From Paenibacillus alkalitolerans (GTDB lineage: Bacteria; Bacillota; Bacilli; Paenibacillales; YIM-B00363), in assembly GCF_016482785.1 (NCBI RefSeq), contig NZ_JAEMXM010000012.1, positions 62,001 to 126,000 on the forward strand: DNA of 64,000 nucleotides. Direction: 5' to 3'. The translations under genes were made by a program, and so were the position numbers. This document shows positions 49,737 to 59,285 of this stretch, piece by piece. The notes beneath the pieces are model-generated. The model had not been told where the DNA came from, did not search any database, and saw only the letters and a program-made list of their open reading frames with translations. Each line of letters starts with the position of its first letter. Within the stretch, counting starts at the first letter, position 1.

Positions 49737-50552
49737 ATGATGAATATCGGAATTGATGCAGGAGGCACGCTGATCAAAGTCGCCTGCAAGAAGAATGATT
49801 CGCTCGAATTCAATAAGCTGCCTGTTTCCCAACTGGAACATGCGGCCTCATGGATTAACGGGCTGGATCGCGCTGACATTTGTGTTACCGGTGGCAAAGC
49901 GGCTTTGTTGAAATCGCTGTTGAAGAACAAAGCTGCAGAGATTGTTGAATTTACGGCAACCAGTAACGGGGTGCGATACCTTCTTGAAAAAAACGCTATA
50001 TCTGAGAAAGCATATATATTAACCAATGTCGGTACCGGTACTTCGATTCATTATGTAGAAAATAGCAGGGAACAACGCATCGGCGGAACCGGGGTCGGCG
50101 GCGGAACGATCATGGGGCTTTCTCGACTTTTGACCGGGTTAACGGATTATGAAGCAATTGTATCTTTATCGGCAAAAGGTTCCCGAGACCGGATCGATTT
50201 GAAAGTAAGCCATATCTATGAAGGGGCGGTACCGCCGATCCCGGGAGATTTGACGGCAAGCAATTTTGCAAATGTGTTGTCTTTGGATTCTATAGATCAA
50301 TTAACGAAGGAAGAATTGCTGGCTTGTGTAATCGGTCTGGTGGGAGAGACCGTGGCAACAACAAGTGTACTAGCCGCCGGTCAGTGTGGAGTTTCAACGA
50401 TAATCTTTATTGGCTCATCTTTCATTGGAAATGATCTTCTTAAAGAGGTAGTACAGAGTTATACGAAGCTGCGGGGAGCCTCGCCGATATTCCTTGAAAA
50501 TGGCGAGTATTGCGGGGCCATCGGAGCTTGTTTGCAGCTGTCGGGCCATTGA
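49737..50552 (+). CDS. coaW: Type II pantothenate kinase
   Basis: A 271-residue enzyme that phosphorylates pantothenate, the first step of coenzyme A synthesis. It has the acetate/sugar-kinase-type phosphate loop NIGIDAGGTLIKVACKK at the N-terminus and VGTGTSIHYVENSREQRIGGTGVGGGTIMGLSRLL, the hallmark of the staphylococcal-type CoaW. A C-terminal IIFIGSSFIGNDLL and NGEYCGAIGA follow. Start codons at 49737 and 49740 are equally possible; the ribosome binding site is weak. It follows the AraC gene by 26 nt and may be coupled to it. Confidence 0.9.
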   Translation: MMNIGIDAGGTLIKVACKKNDSLEFNKLPVSQLEHAASWINGLDRADICVTGGKAALLKSLLKNKAAEIVEFTATSNGVRYLLEKNAISEKAYILTNVGTGTSIHYVENSREQRIGGTGVGGGTIMGLSRLLTGLTDYEAIVSLSAKGSRDRIDLKVSHIYEGAVPPIPGDLTASNFANVLSLDSIDQLTKEELLACVIGLVGETVATTSVLAAGQCGVSTIIFIGSSFIGNDLLKEVVQSYTKLRGASPIFLENGEYCGAIGACLQLSGH

Positions 50553-50658
50553 AGAGGAGGACTTGTGTATGCCGGGGCGCGTTATCTGCTGGTCGCTATA
50601 AGGCGTACATCGGCTAGCTCAGCTAAATACCTTGGAAATTATGGTTCGGGGGAGGACT

Positions 50659-51216
50659 ATGTCAAGTCAAGAAACCATCGTAATGAAACCTAGAGGAGAA
50701 ACTATATCTAAAATCATCTTATTTAGAGGTAAAGCTGGAACGGGTAAATCCACATTATCAAGCGAACTTGGTAAGAGGCTCGCAATACCTGTCTTACATA
50801 AAGACGACATCTATTCGGTTGCAGACTATGTGTCCAGGCATAGTGTCAGAAATAAAATATGCTTCGATATTCTTTATCGTTTCTTGCAAACTGTAATTGA
50901 TTCCAATGCGGCGATTATTCTTGATTTCGGGCTGAATCATATTGACGATGCACGAAGATTAAAGAATTGGATCGAGGATCGAGGCGGGGAGTTAAAGTCT
51001 CTGCTTTGAATATGCAGCGACGATTCAATTTGGGCCGAGAGGCTTACTGAACGAAGTGTTAGTCCATTGCCTAATCAGTTGATTACAAATTTATCTGAAC
51101 TTAAAGAACATTATAAGAACTTTAAAACAGAATGCCTTGAAGGAGAGTTAGTTTTGGATACCATTCAGCCGAAAGATTCAATAATTGCTCAAATCGAATC
51201 ATTTGTGGCTTGCTAA
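50659..51216 (+). pseudogene. P-loop ATPase/kinase gene with an in-frame TGA
   Basis: The frame from ATG 50659 (GGGGGAGGA upstream) encodes an AAA/zeta-type nucleotide kinase: Walker A RGKAGTGKSTL at residues 23-33, VLHKDDIYSVADYV and IILDFGLNHIDDARRLKNWI. A TGA at 51007-51009 (codon 117) interrupts it. The same frame then continues ICSDDSIWAERLTERSVSPLP through to TAA 51216, giving 185 codons in all, which fits the family. Relatives usually have a Trp or Cys near this point, so TGG to TGA is a likely cause. No selenocysteine-type structure was recognised after the stop. Confidence 0.75.
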
Positions 51217-51396
51217 TAGCTGAGTTTAGATCGTTGGTCGTTCTGCATTAGCGAATAAGAATGTTTCGTTTATTTCGCCGTTGACCTGGTGAGCGGGTGA
51301 TTTTTTGTGAATGAGACACTTTACTAAATTAACGTATTATCGTATCATCGAGTTAATGCGATAAATATATTATAATGATTGTAGGTGTAATCGAAA

Positions 51397-52495
51397 TTGT
51401 CCACAAACAAAATTCAATCACGTGATGCACTGCGAAACTTGAAGCCCTATTCGCCGGGAAAACCGATTTGGGAGGTGCAGAAGGAATTAGGGTTACAAAG
51501 AGTTATCAAATTAGCTTCAAATGAAAATCCGCTCGGACCTTCGCCCAAAGCCGTTCAAGCCATTACAGAAGCTTCGTCTGATCTTCATCGTTATCCGGAT
51601 GCCCAAGCGATTGATTTAAGAAAGGCAATTGCTGATAAATACGATATAACTCCGGAGCAAATTATTGTAACGAATGGAGGGGATGAGCTTAACGCTTGTT
51701 TCCGAAACTTTTTTGGATTGTTGCGATGAAGTTATGGTACCGGGGCCCTCCTTTAGCGAATATGAATTTAGCGGGACACTTATGGGAGCTAAAGTGAAGA
51801 CCGTGCCTCTGTCAGGGAATTATCAATATCATGTTGAAGATATACTCAGCGCTGTTACTGAGCGTACAAAGATATTGTTTCTATGCTCCCCAAACAATCC
51901 GACGGGAACGATACTCTTGAAATCGCAGCTTCAACAAATTCTTGATTCCATACCCAAAAGCGTGCTTGTTGTCCTCGATTCAGCCTACAGTCACTATGTA
52001 ACATCGAACGATTATACGGATGGAATAGAGTTCGTCAAAGCTGGCTACCCTCTTCTTGTATTGCAGACTTTCTCCAAAGTATACGGCCTTGCAGGTATTC
52101 GGGTCGGTTTCGGTGTTTCTTCTCCGGAAATAATCAGCGGTATATTGCAGGTGAAAGAGCCCTTTAATGTAAATGCCTTAGCCCAACTTGCGGCGGCGGC
52201 GGCAATTCAAGATGACGAACATGTCCAAGCGTCACGTCGACTGGTAACAGAACAACGTAAGAAGCTATATGCAAAATTGCAAGCGTTAGGTGTAGGTTAT
52301 ACGGAAAGTATGAGCAATTTTATATTGGTTGAGCTCGGGCCTGATGCGGAACTGATATACCGGAAAATGATGGAGAAAGGAGTAATTGTCCGCTATGGAG
52401 GTACTTGGGGATTGCCGAATTGTGTACGGGTAACCGTTGGGACGCCTGAAGAGAATGATATGCTGATCGAGGTAATGAGTGAAGTGTTGGCTTAA
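51397..52495 (+). pseudogene. hisC: Histidinol-phosphate aminotransferase gene, frameshifted
   Basis: The enzyme transfers an amino group from glutamate to imidazole-acetol phosphate in histidine synthesis. The first frame (TTG 51397 to 51729) has RNLKPYSPGKPIWEVQKELG, IKLASNENPLGPSPKAV and IIVTNGGDELNACF. The second frame (from about 51690 to 52495) resumes at LVSETFLDCCDEVMVPGPSF and continues LCSPNNPTGT, LQTFSKVYGLAGIRVGFG (PLP lysine) to the end. Joined, they give about 365 residues, normal for HisC. The shift falls between 51670 and 51700. It may be a real lesion or a sequencing error. Neighbouring genes are broken too, and no other his genes are nearby. Confidence 0.82.
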
Positions 52496-52499
52496 ACAA

Positions 52500-52849
52500 C
52501 TGAACGGCATAGACCACGGGGCTGCCGCCGTTAGGCTGTTTTTGATAGTACACCCCGACCACTCCGAATTGGAATGGTTGTCGGCGATGAAGAGCATGGG
52601 CCTTATCTTGCCCGAAGCCGTATCGAATCAAGAAGGAGTTTTCGTCACGGATGCGGCGACGAGCGGCGGACAACGGTTCTATTCGTCCTTGTTGAGATGG
52701 ATCGAGGGAGAACGTTTGGAAAAAGGAGCGTAACAGAGGAGGTAATCCGAAAAATGGGAGCGATGATGGCGAACCTTCACGAGGCAAGCACTGATTTTAG
52801 CCCATCCGCCGGCTTTGCACGCCCTTCTTGGGGTAGCCAGAGCTTTTAG
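52500..52849 (+). pseudogene. Phosphotransferase (APH/choline-kinase-like) remnant
   Basis: Two frames carry fragments that read as parts of one aminoglycoside-phosphotransferase-like protein. The first is VRLFLIVHPDHSELEWLSAM, LPEAVSNQEGVFVTDA and GQRFYSSLLRWIEGERLEKG. After a frameshift near 52720 the second is SVTEEVIRKMGAMMANLHEASTDF and GFARPSWGS, ending at 52849. The 'WIEGE' and 'GAMMANLHE..... RPSW' blocks are typical of this family. The N-terminal lobe start and the catalytic HGD region are missing. It is a clear relic. Confidence 0.65.
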
Positions 52850-52867
52850 CTGGAGTGCTTCTTCATC

Positions 52868-52978
52868 ATGGCGATCATCGAGGCATACAGCTTCCATGCG
52901 GAGAATCCGCTTGAGACAGAGGGCTTAATTGAAGAGCAACCCTACGCGCAAGCGATATTGAGAGCCTATGTGAACTAG
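52868..52978 (+). pseudogene. C-terminal fragment of an unidentified gene
   Basis: A 36-residue frame reads MAIIEAYSFHAENPLETEGL followed by IEEQPYAQAILRAYVN and a stop. It lacks a ribosome binding site, and the sequence looks like a folded-protein C-terminus. It may be the tail of the preceding phosphotransferase remnant after another frameshift or of a different lost gene. No family was recognised. Confidence 0.4.
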
Positions 52979-53118
52979 GAACCATTCTTGTTCCAGCCAC
53001 TTGAGGTCTCCTAAGTAAACCAAAAAAAAGCACTCGCTCCATTGAATGGGATTATTGTTGAAATTCCTAACCTATTTTGTAATAAAAAATGAATCTGGAA
53101 GATTTATAATAACGTCAA

Positions 53119-53150
53119 CAGGCTGCCGCAAACAACGGCAGCCTGCTTTT
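53119..53150 (+). terminator. Terminator hairpin at the end of the decayed region
   Basis: CAGGCTGCCG (53119-53128) and CGGCAGCCTG (53136-53145) form a perfect ten-base stem with a seven-base loop, followed by CTTTT on the plus strand. It also lies six bases after the stop of the minus-strand beta-propeller gene, so it may serve both directions. The stretch 52979-53118 holds nothing else. Confidence 0.7.
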
Positions 53151-53155
53151 GCGCA

Positions 53156-55045
53156 TCAAGGCATCAAAACTTCTCCCATTTTTTCGAAACTTTTCATGTC
53201 GTGCGCTTCGATTTTGTAATCGGAAATGGTGTATAGCGCATCTCCGATGTAGAGTGTGCGCTGCACCGCCTTCGTGTGATCGAAATAATCTCCCGCTTTC
53301 TTCACATCTTCGTCGGAAATATGAGTAATTTTCTTATTCAACTTAAAGCCGCTCGCCAAGTCTAAACTGTAAACATAGGCTCCTTGGAACGATAACGTGC
53401 CATACGCGGTGCCATCCGAATTTTTTTCACCTTCGGGGACTTCGGCAACCGTAACCGGAAAAGCAATAATGTTTTTGTCCTTAGAAAACAACAGCGCTTT
53501 GTGGTTATGAAGAAGCTCCGAATCCGTCCCCCGGTCGCCTATGATCTCCACAAATTTTTCTTTCGGATGGTTTACGTCGGTAATATCGAACAGAGCCATC
53601 TTCAACCCTTGGTAATAAGCAAAATCGCCCTGTTTCGCCTCAACCGTGTCTTTGCCGAATCCGATGAGATGATTTTCATCGTATGGATGAAGATAGTCGC
53701 TGTATCCGGGAATTTTCAATTTTCCTAAGATAACGGGGTTTGCAGGATCTTTAAGATCGAACACGAACAGCGGATCCACCTTTTTGAACGTCACCATGTA
53801 CCCTCGATCGCCCATGAAACGCACGGAATAAATCCTCTCACCAGGTGCAATGTCGCGAATTTCTCCCGCCGGCTTAAGATTGCCGTCCAAAATAAACAGA
53901 TTGTTTTTTGACTGTTCTGCCCCACTGCCCCAAACTTCTCCGGTTGTTGTTGCAATGCGAAAATATCCCTTATATTCGTCCATCGAAAATTGATTGAGCA
54001 GCGCCCCCTCGACTTCTCCTTCTCCGACGAATTGCGTTTGCCCGTCGGCCAGCTTGAATTTGAAAATCGAAGTGTTCTTGTTAAGCTGTTGAGGCGGTAT
54101 CCCGGCGAGACTTTTCGCTTCCGACATGATGGTGATATTTTGCGCGTAACTCGTCTTGCTCACATAGAGATGCTCCGTCGAAGCGTAGATCGTACTGCCC
54201 GCGCCTAGATATGCGTTCACGGACATTTCCTTCTTTGCGGACGACAAATCGATACCGGCGATAATCAGATAATTCGTTTCTTCAAAGTCGGGAATGTAGC
54301 GGATATCCTCCCAAGGAATTGTCTTCGGGCCATCCGAAGAAGCGCTGTCGCGGTAGGAAGGGGCGTAATACTCGTCCGGCTGTTTGTTCTGCGGGGAAGT
54401 AAACAAGCCGTGGATGTATAGATTCGAAACGACGTACAACGAATCGCCTATTTTCCTTGAAGACAAGTAACTTCCTTTAATCTCGGCCTCGCGCGTGAGC
54501 TTCATGTCCGTTCTGTCGTTCAAATCGTACACCAGGATTTTCGTCATGTCATAGTTGTATGCGGGGTCATAGTAATTGCCGATTACGGTCAACTTCTGTT
54601 CGTCGACGTACAGCTCTCGGGGCTGCATACCTTTGGCATTGAAATCTTCCGACCATACGACGCGCATGTTCCCGGCAGGATGCGCCTCCGTCACGACAAG
54701 CTTTTCGCCTTTCAATTGATAGATGTACTTGCCGTCCGTCTTCACCCGATCCGCTTCGTCCACGCCTTCGACTTGAACGTTCGTCGTTGAATGGCCGGCC
54801 GGCGCTTGCGCCTCCGATGCCCCGCTTGCAGCGGATGCCGCAGTGTCCATTCCGTCTGCCGCCGCAAAGTGACGTCTCGATTTTTCAAGCTTCTTCATCA
54901 TCTTCACGAAGTTTGCGTACGAGCCGACCGACGGCAGCGAAGACTGCTTCTGCCGTTCGTCCTGCGTCCCCGAAGCGCCGGTCCAAGTCAAAGCTCCGGC
55001 CAGCACCGCACCAGCCAATGCAATAATCAGCACACTCGTTTTCAT
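53156..55045 (-). CDS. Secreted beta-propeller domain protein
   Basis: A 629-residue secreted protein. The signal peptide is MKTSVLIIALAGAVLAGALT, followed by a low-complexity stretch (AASAASGASEAQAPAG) and TNVQVEGVDEADRVKTDGKYIYQ. That block is the hallmark of a family of secreted C-terminal beta-propeller proteins. Propeller strands repeat to the C-terminus (YLHPYDENHLIGFGKDT, MALFDITDVNHPKEKF). No protease or metal site is evident. The function of the family is unknown; cell-surface binding is likely. It is a single gene divergent from the hydrolase gene. Confidence 0.85.
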   Translation of the reverse strand: MKTSVLIIALAGAVLAGALTWTGASGTQDERQKQSSLPSVGSYANFVKMMKKLEKSRRHFAAADGMDTAASAASGASEAQAPAGHSTTNVQVEGVDEADRVKTDGKYIYQLKGEKLVVTEAHPAGNMRVVWSEDFNAKGMQPRELYVDEQKLTVIGNYYDPAYNYDMTKILVYDLNDRTDMKLTREAEIKGSYLSSRKIGDSLYVVSNLYIHGLFTSPQNKQPDEYYAPSYRDSASSDGPKTIPWEDIRYIPDFEETNYLIIAGIDLSSAKKEMSVNAYLGAGSTIYASTEHLYVSKTSYAQNITIMSEAKSLAGIPPQQLNKNTSIFKFKLADGQTQFVGEGEVEGALLNQFSMDEYKGYFRIATTTGEVWGSGAEQSKNNLFILDGNLKPAGEIRDIAPGERIYSVRFMGDRGYMVTFKKVDPLFVFDLKDPANPVILGKLKIPGYSDYLHPYDENHLIGFGKDTVEAKQGDFAYYQGLKMALFDITDVNHPKEKFVEIIGDRGTDSELLHNHKALLFSKDKNIIAFPVTVAEVPEGEKNSDGTAYGTLSFQGAYVYSLDLASGFKLNKKITHISDEDVKKAGDYFDHTKAVQRTLYIGDALYTISDYKIEAHDMKSFEKMGEVLMP

Positions 55046-55196
55046 ACCGATCCCCCTCTTGACACGTTTGTTTTGTTTTTAGACGGACCTTGAGGTAAAA
55101 ATGTTTTGAGTTTCGCATAATTTTTGTAATGACTTTTACAGATATTGGAGGTAAAATGTAGAGGAACAAACGTTCCGATCGGGAGGGTGTTATGCC

Positions 55197-55952
55197 GTGC
55201 CGTACGCAAAAGTGAATGATGTAGAGATGTTTTATGAAAAGATGGGCTTTGGAGAAACGGTTGTTTTTTTGCATAGCGGTTATAGCCGGGGAATATTGGC
55301 TTTTGCAAGCCAGATGCCGGACTTCCAAAGAAAATATACATGCTATTTCCCGGATTTTAGGGGGCATGGCAGAACAAGGTGCGACAGCTTGGAATGGAGC
55401 ACTCCCCAGATTGCGGATGATATTTCGGAATATATGGATCGGTTGGACATCCACAAAGCGCATCTGATCGGTTACAGTTTGGGAGCGAATGTCGCATTGT
55501 ACCTTGCCGTGAATCATCCGGACAAAGTGGCGACCCTTACTACGATCGGTACGGGCGGTTTCGCCGATCCGAGTGGTGTCGAGGAATTTGAACCGGAGTC
55601 GCTTATTGAAAAAGGAGAGCACGAAACCATCAACCAGATGATTGAGAGACATGAGGAGGCACATCGAGGCGACTGGCAGCAATTTATGCGTCAAAGCGCG
55701 ATAGATTGGCGGTTATATCCGCAGCTGACGGCGGATCAGATCGGCAGCATCCGTACTGCAGCATTGTTTATCACTGGGGAACACGATAGATTCGCCGGTG
55801 AAGAGAGAGTCAAACGATTGAGTTCCCTTGTGAAAGGCTCGCAGTATCTTGTCGTACCGGGAGGCAGTCACCGGCCTCATATGCTAAGAGAAAGCCCGGT
55901 GTTCGTCAATGATGCGATTCTTGAGTTTTTGGCTGCAAATCCGATCCGGTAA
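55197..55952 (+). CDS. Alpha/beta hydrolase
   Basis: A 251-residue hydrolase with a complete catalytic triad: Ser94 in the nucleophile elbow GYSLGAN, Asp197 in TGEHDRFAG and His225 in PGGSHRPHM. The oxyanion strand is VVFLHSGYSRG, in which HSG replaces the usual HGG. The chain is short and soluble, like BioH/haloperoxidase-type enzymes. The substrate is unknown. The start is GTG 55197 with GGGAGGG upstream; an ATG at 55192 is out of frame. It is followed by two small secreted-protein genes. Confidence 0.88.
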   Translation: MPYAKVNDVEMFYEKMGFGETVVFLHSGYSRGILAFASQMPDFQRKYTCYFPDFRGHGRTRCDSLEWSTPQIADDISEYMDRLDIHKAHLIGYSLGANVALYLAVNHPDKVATLTTIGTGGFADPSGVEEFEPESLIEKGEHETINQMIERHEEAHRGDWQQFMRQSAIDWRLYPQLTADQIGSIRTAALFITGEHDRFAGEERVKRLSSLVKGSQYLVVPGGSHRPHMLRESPVFVNDAILEFLAANPIR

Positions 55953-55980
55953 AGGCAAATATCAAACGGGAGGTGTATGT

Positions 55981-56430
55981 TTGCGTAGAAACATTTTTGC
56001 GGTATTAATGCTGATCTTGATTGTCGGTTGTACACAAACGGCCTCCAATGAATATGTTACACCAAGCGACTATCGTCATGCTCAGGATATGCTGGACAAA
56101 ATAACTAAACAAGGTATAGAGATTCAAGAAATAAATAATTCCAATTTTATGGCAATATTTCAGACCAAGCCGAATTATGCAATGTTCATTAAGTCTGATT
56201 CGGGAATATTGGAGCTCGTTCGTCTTGAAGACGGTAACGGTAAGGAGTATGCAATTGAGACCAGAGAGAGCGAGGTTGAGGGCAGATTTTTATACATGAT
56301 CACTAGAAACGGTGAGGAAGAGGAACTCATGGATTCGAATGCGGAATTGTATTTTCATATCAATGACAGTTACATCACTATCACGAGAGAGAAACAATTG
56401 CATCAAAAGCTGAGCAAGCTTTTCGAGTAG
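55981..56430 (+). CDS. Small lipoprotein of unknown function
   Basis: A 149-residue protein starting at TTG 55981, with GGGAGG seven bases upstream. The signal peptide MRRNIFAVLMLILIVGC ends in a lipobox with Cys17. The mature part is mixed alpha/beta (AQDMLDKITKQGIEIQEIN, FLYMITRNGEEEEL) and acidic. No family is recognised. It lies 28 nt after the hydrolase and eight bases before the next small secreted gene, so the three are probably co-transcribed. Confidence 0.75.
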   Translation: MRRNIFAVLMLILIVGCTQTASNEYVTPSDYRHAQDMLDKITKQGIEIQEINNSNFMAIFQTKPNYAMFIKSDSGILELVRLEDGNGKEYAIETRESEVEGRFLYMITRNGEEEELMDSNAELYFHINDSYITITREKQLHQKLSKLFE

Positions 56431-56438
56431 GGTTCAGC

Positions 56439-57020
56439 ATGAAAAAAATAAGTGCGTTTGTTACATTGATGGCTGTACTGGTGGTTGGTTTCATCTTTAT
56501 CAAATCATCATACGAATCGTCCGAAACGGTGATCGAGGCAATTGAACGGGTGCGCGGTCCAATAAGCGAGATCATTTATTCCCATGAAACGGATAACGGA
56601 GTAGTCGTGTTTTATCATAGGCAACCAAGTAACAGGGAAAGCAAGTATATAGGTTTGTCTAGCGAGTATGTTGCAAAAACTCTTACAGGCTGGAAGTGGG
56701 TTTTTGGCGGAGGGCACACTGAAACCGAGAGTTGGGAGGTGCAAGACGGTTTTACAGCGCAGTACTTCCCCGGCACGGATGGGACTGAGTTTGGCCGCTC
56801 GCCGTTTCCGATGATTTTTGGGGCAGCGAATGCGGATCAAGTAACGTCAGTATACGTCAAAGGCTACGAGAACGATTATTTTAAAAAAGCGGAACTTGTC
56901 CATATCAACGACAAAGAAAAAATATGGTTTGTATTTGTCGATAAAAATGCGGGCGATAGATTCATAGTTATCGGTTATGACGATAAAGGCATTGGCGTAG
57001 CAAGAAAATTTATAGATTAA
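56439..57020 (+). CDS. Secreted or membrane-anchored hypothetical protein (193 residues)
   Basis: The N-terminus MKKISAFVTLMAVLVVGFIFI is a signal or anchor helix. The mature part is beta-rich (GVVVFYHRQPSNRESKYIGL, WKWVFGGGHTETESW, FVFVDKNAGDRFIVIGYDD) and contains no cysteine. It resembles small extracellular proteins of Paenibacillus and Bacillus without known function. The start directly follows the preceding lipoprotein gene (eight-base gap), suggesting that both act at the cell surface. Confidence 0.75.
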   Translation: MKKISAFVTLMAVLVVGFIFIKSSYESSETVIEAIERVRGPISEIIYSHETDNGVVVFYHRQPSNRESKYIGLSSEYVAKTLTGWKWVFGGGHTETESWEVQDGFTAQYFPGTDGTEFGRSPFPMIFGAANADQVTSVYVKGYENDYFKKAELVHINDKEKIWFVFVDKNAGDRFIVIGYDDKGIGVARKFID

Positions 57021-57104
57021 AGGGCGGACCAAAAATTTACAGCTCATACGAATTGTTTAGAGGTTGGGATCTAGTTGAGTTCAAATTGGAAGGAGAATGA
57101 AATT

Positions 57105-58826
57105 ATGTACAGGAAAAAAGTTTCATCAATCGTTGCCGTTGTTATCGCCGTATGCCTATTGTTTTCTCCGCTTGGGTCAAGCCGTACGGCCGCGTCGACG
57201 ACAATTGAAATCGATCCTTTGTTATCGGCGGCGCTTGACGCTGCGGCAGCCGGAACCGTTCACACCGCAATATTAACCTATTATTCGCAACCTTCCGAAA
57301 TCGAAGAGCTGCAATTGAAAAGTTTAGGATTAAAGACCATCACTTTCAAACATTTGCCGATCATTGCCGTGCAGGGAACGAAAGAAGCGATTCAACAAAC
57401 CTATACCATAGCTGGTTTGCGTTCCGTTTATTCCAATAAGCAGCTTGAGTACTTTTTGAGAGAGAGCGTTCCTTACATCGGTGCAGATCGGGTTTGGAAC
57501 GAATTGGGCTACACCGGGAAAGGAGTAACCGTGGCGGTAATCGACAGCGGCATCGATGCGCTCCATCAGGACTTGGCATTCGGTACTAAGACCATACAGA
57601 ACGTTAAGTTTTTAACCGGAAATCTCATATTTGAAGGTGAACCCGTCTATTTGGAAAATGTCCCGAACACCGACACTTCATCCGGACATGGCACCCATGT
57701 TGCGGGGATTATCGCCGGAACGGGTACGGCCAGCCAAGGTACTTACAAAGGCGTGGCTCCGGGCGCCCAACTGGTCGGACTGGGGGTTGGAGATACGCTT
57801 GTCATTTTATGGGCGCTTGAAGCTTTCGATTACGTGCTCGAGCATAAAGATGAGTACAACATACAAGTGATCAATAACAGCTGGGGAACGACCGGCGAAT
57901 ACTCGCCCAACGATCCGATCAACGTCGCCAGCAAAGCGGCGCACGATGCCGGCGTTACCGTCGTCTTTGCAGCAGGCAACGAAGGACCCGGCAGCAATAC
58001 GCTGAATCCGTATTCGGTGGCTCCATGGGTGATCGGCGTCGCGGCGGGCACCAAGGACGGCAAATTGGCCGACTTTTCTTCCCGCGGTATCGATGGCGAT
58101 CCGGTATACCATCCGACTCTTACTGCTCCGGGAGTCGATATCGTGTCGACACGCGCATCTACAGGCTCCACGATTAACGCTTTGACCGCTGCGGACGACG
58201 CCACCTATATTCCGCCGCAATACATTCCTTTCTATACTACGGCGAGCGGAACGAGTATGGCTTCACCGCATATCGCGGGCGTAGTCGCGCTTATGCTGGA
58301 AGCGAAGCCGGGATTGCAGCCAGACGTGGTGAAGGACATCCTGGTGCGCACAGCCGACCCGATGGCCGGCTATAAGGAATTCGAAGTCGGAGCCGGGTAT
58401 GTTAACGCTTATAACGCGGTCGCGACAGCGGAAAAGACGAATACGAGGATTGGAAAATATAAAGACCCCAAATCAGGGAAAACGTACGACACTTATTCGG
58501 TCACGTCGTCTTGGGAAGGAATCGTAGGTCCGGGCGCGTCGGAAGCGGGCGTTGAATCGGTCGATGCGGCTAGTTTTGATGTCGGGCGCAACGCCGTAAG
58601 CGCGACGGTCCGCATTGAGTGGACCACTCCCGGCGTCGATTTGGATCTTTACGTATACGACCCCAATAAGCAATTGGCGGGGAAATCCGCCCAGGGGCTG
58701 ACGGTCAGCGAGGAAACAACGATTCCTGATCCGGTTTCCGGCACATGGACTGCCGAAACCCGCGGCTGGTTGAGCGTCGCCGAACCGTATACAGGAACCT
58801 CCACGGTAGAATATATTTTAAAATAA
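57105..58826 (+). CDS. Secreted S8-family (subtilisin-like) serine protease
   Basis: A 573-residue exoprotease. The signal peptide (IVAVVIAVCLLFSPLGSSRTAA) is followed by an inhibitor-like propeptide to about residue 120. The catalytic domain has Asp147 (VAVIDSGID), His195 (SGHGTHVAG), oxyanion Asn292 (AAGNEGPG) and Ser384 (SGTSMASPH). A C-terminal domain of about 100 residues (VRIEWTTPGVDLDLYVYDPNKQ) is a pre-peptidase C-terminal-like beta-sandwich. All active residues are intact. The ATG at 57105 has GGAAGGAGA upstream. A 15-base-stem terminator follows. Confidence 0.93.
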   Translation: MYRKKVSSIVAVVIAVCLLFSPLGSSRTAASTTIEIDPLLSAALDAAAAGTVHTAILTYYSQPSEIEELQLKSLGLKTITFKHLPIIAVQGTKEAIQQTYTIAGLRSVYSNKQLEYFLRESVPYIGADRVWNELGYTGKGVTVAVIDSGIDALHQDLAFGTKTIQNVKFLTGNLIFEGEPVYLENVPNTDTSSGHGTHVAGIIAGTGTASQGTYKGVAPGAQLVGLGVGDTLVILWALEAFDYVLEHKDEYNIQVINNSWGTTGEYSPNDPINVASKAAHDAGVTVVFAAGNEGPGSNTLNPYSVAPWVIGVAAGTKDGKLADFSSRGIDGDPVYHPTLTAPGVDIVSTRASTGSTINALTAADDATYIPPQYIPFYTTASGTSMASPHIAGVVALMLEAKPGLQPDVVKDILVRTADPMAGYKEFEVGAGYVNAYNAVATAEKTNTRIGKYKDPKSGKTYDTYSVTSSWEGIVGPGASEAGVESVDAASFDVGRNAVSATVRIEWTTPGVDLDLYVYDPNKQLAGKSAQGLTVSEETTIPDPVSGTWTAETRGWLSVAEPYTGTSTVEYILK

Positions 58827-58841
58827 GGACTGCATGCAAGC

Positions 58842-58883
58842 ATAAATCCCCTTCACACCATTTTTGGAGTGAAGGGGATTTAT
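58842..58883. terminator. Very strong symmetrical terminator
   Basis: ATAAATCCCCTTCAC (58842-58856) and GTGAAGGGGATTTAT (58869-58883) are perfect 15-base inverted repeats around a 12-base loop. The A/T-rich ends give U-runs in both directions. It terminates the protease transcript and separates it from the NUDIX remnant. Confidence 0.85.
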
Positions 58884-58901
58884 GTGTACTAGGAATAGAT
58901 A

Positions 58902-59204
58902 TTGTTTACTTATATTCTGTTTTTCACTCATGGTATTACAAGGAAACCGGAGGGGGAGAAGCGCTGGCCGATTCCGTCTGGCGGCATGGAAGAAGGGGAA
59001 ACGTTCGAGCAGTGCTGTTCCCGTGAGGTTTGGGAAGAAACAGGCTATAAGGTTTCCGTGCTCGAGCAGATTCATGAGAAAAGCGGCGAGTCTTACGGCA
59101 TCGCGTATACGGTTCGCTACTTTACATGCGAAGTTATCGGCGGTGCACCGAAAATCCAAGACCCGGACGGATTAATCTATTGCATTCGTCACCGAGTAAG
59201 CTAA
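58902..59204 (+). pseudogene. NUDIX hydrolase remnant
   Basis: The frame contains an excellent NUDIX box, GGMEEGETFEQCCSREVWEETGY, matching GX5EX7REUXEEXGU. It is followed by GESYGIAYTVRYFTCEV and IQDPDGLIYCIRHRV, then a stop. The C-terminus is cut about 20-25 residues early. The N-terminus before KRWPIPSGG reads as unrelated residues (TYILFFTHGI) and lacks the usual first strand and a ribosome binding site. It is therefore probably a fragment truncated at both ends. Confidence 0.6.
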
Positions 59205-59285
59205 ATTTTTACATAATTTGTCCGAGAATGTGTGCGTTACGATACTTATTTTTCTTGCGTGTGGTAAATTTATCCGACGCATTAT

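Noticed and set aside
50553-50658. Ten-codon frame with a strong ribosome binding site after coaW
   Set aside because: MPGRVICWSL is too short to support, without conservation data, as a gene; noted only as a possible leader or relic.
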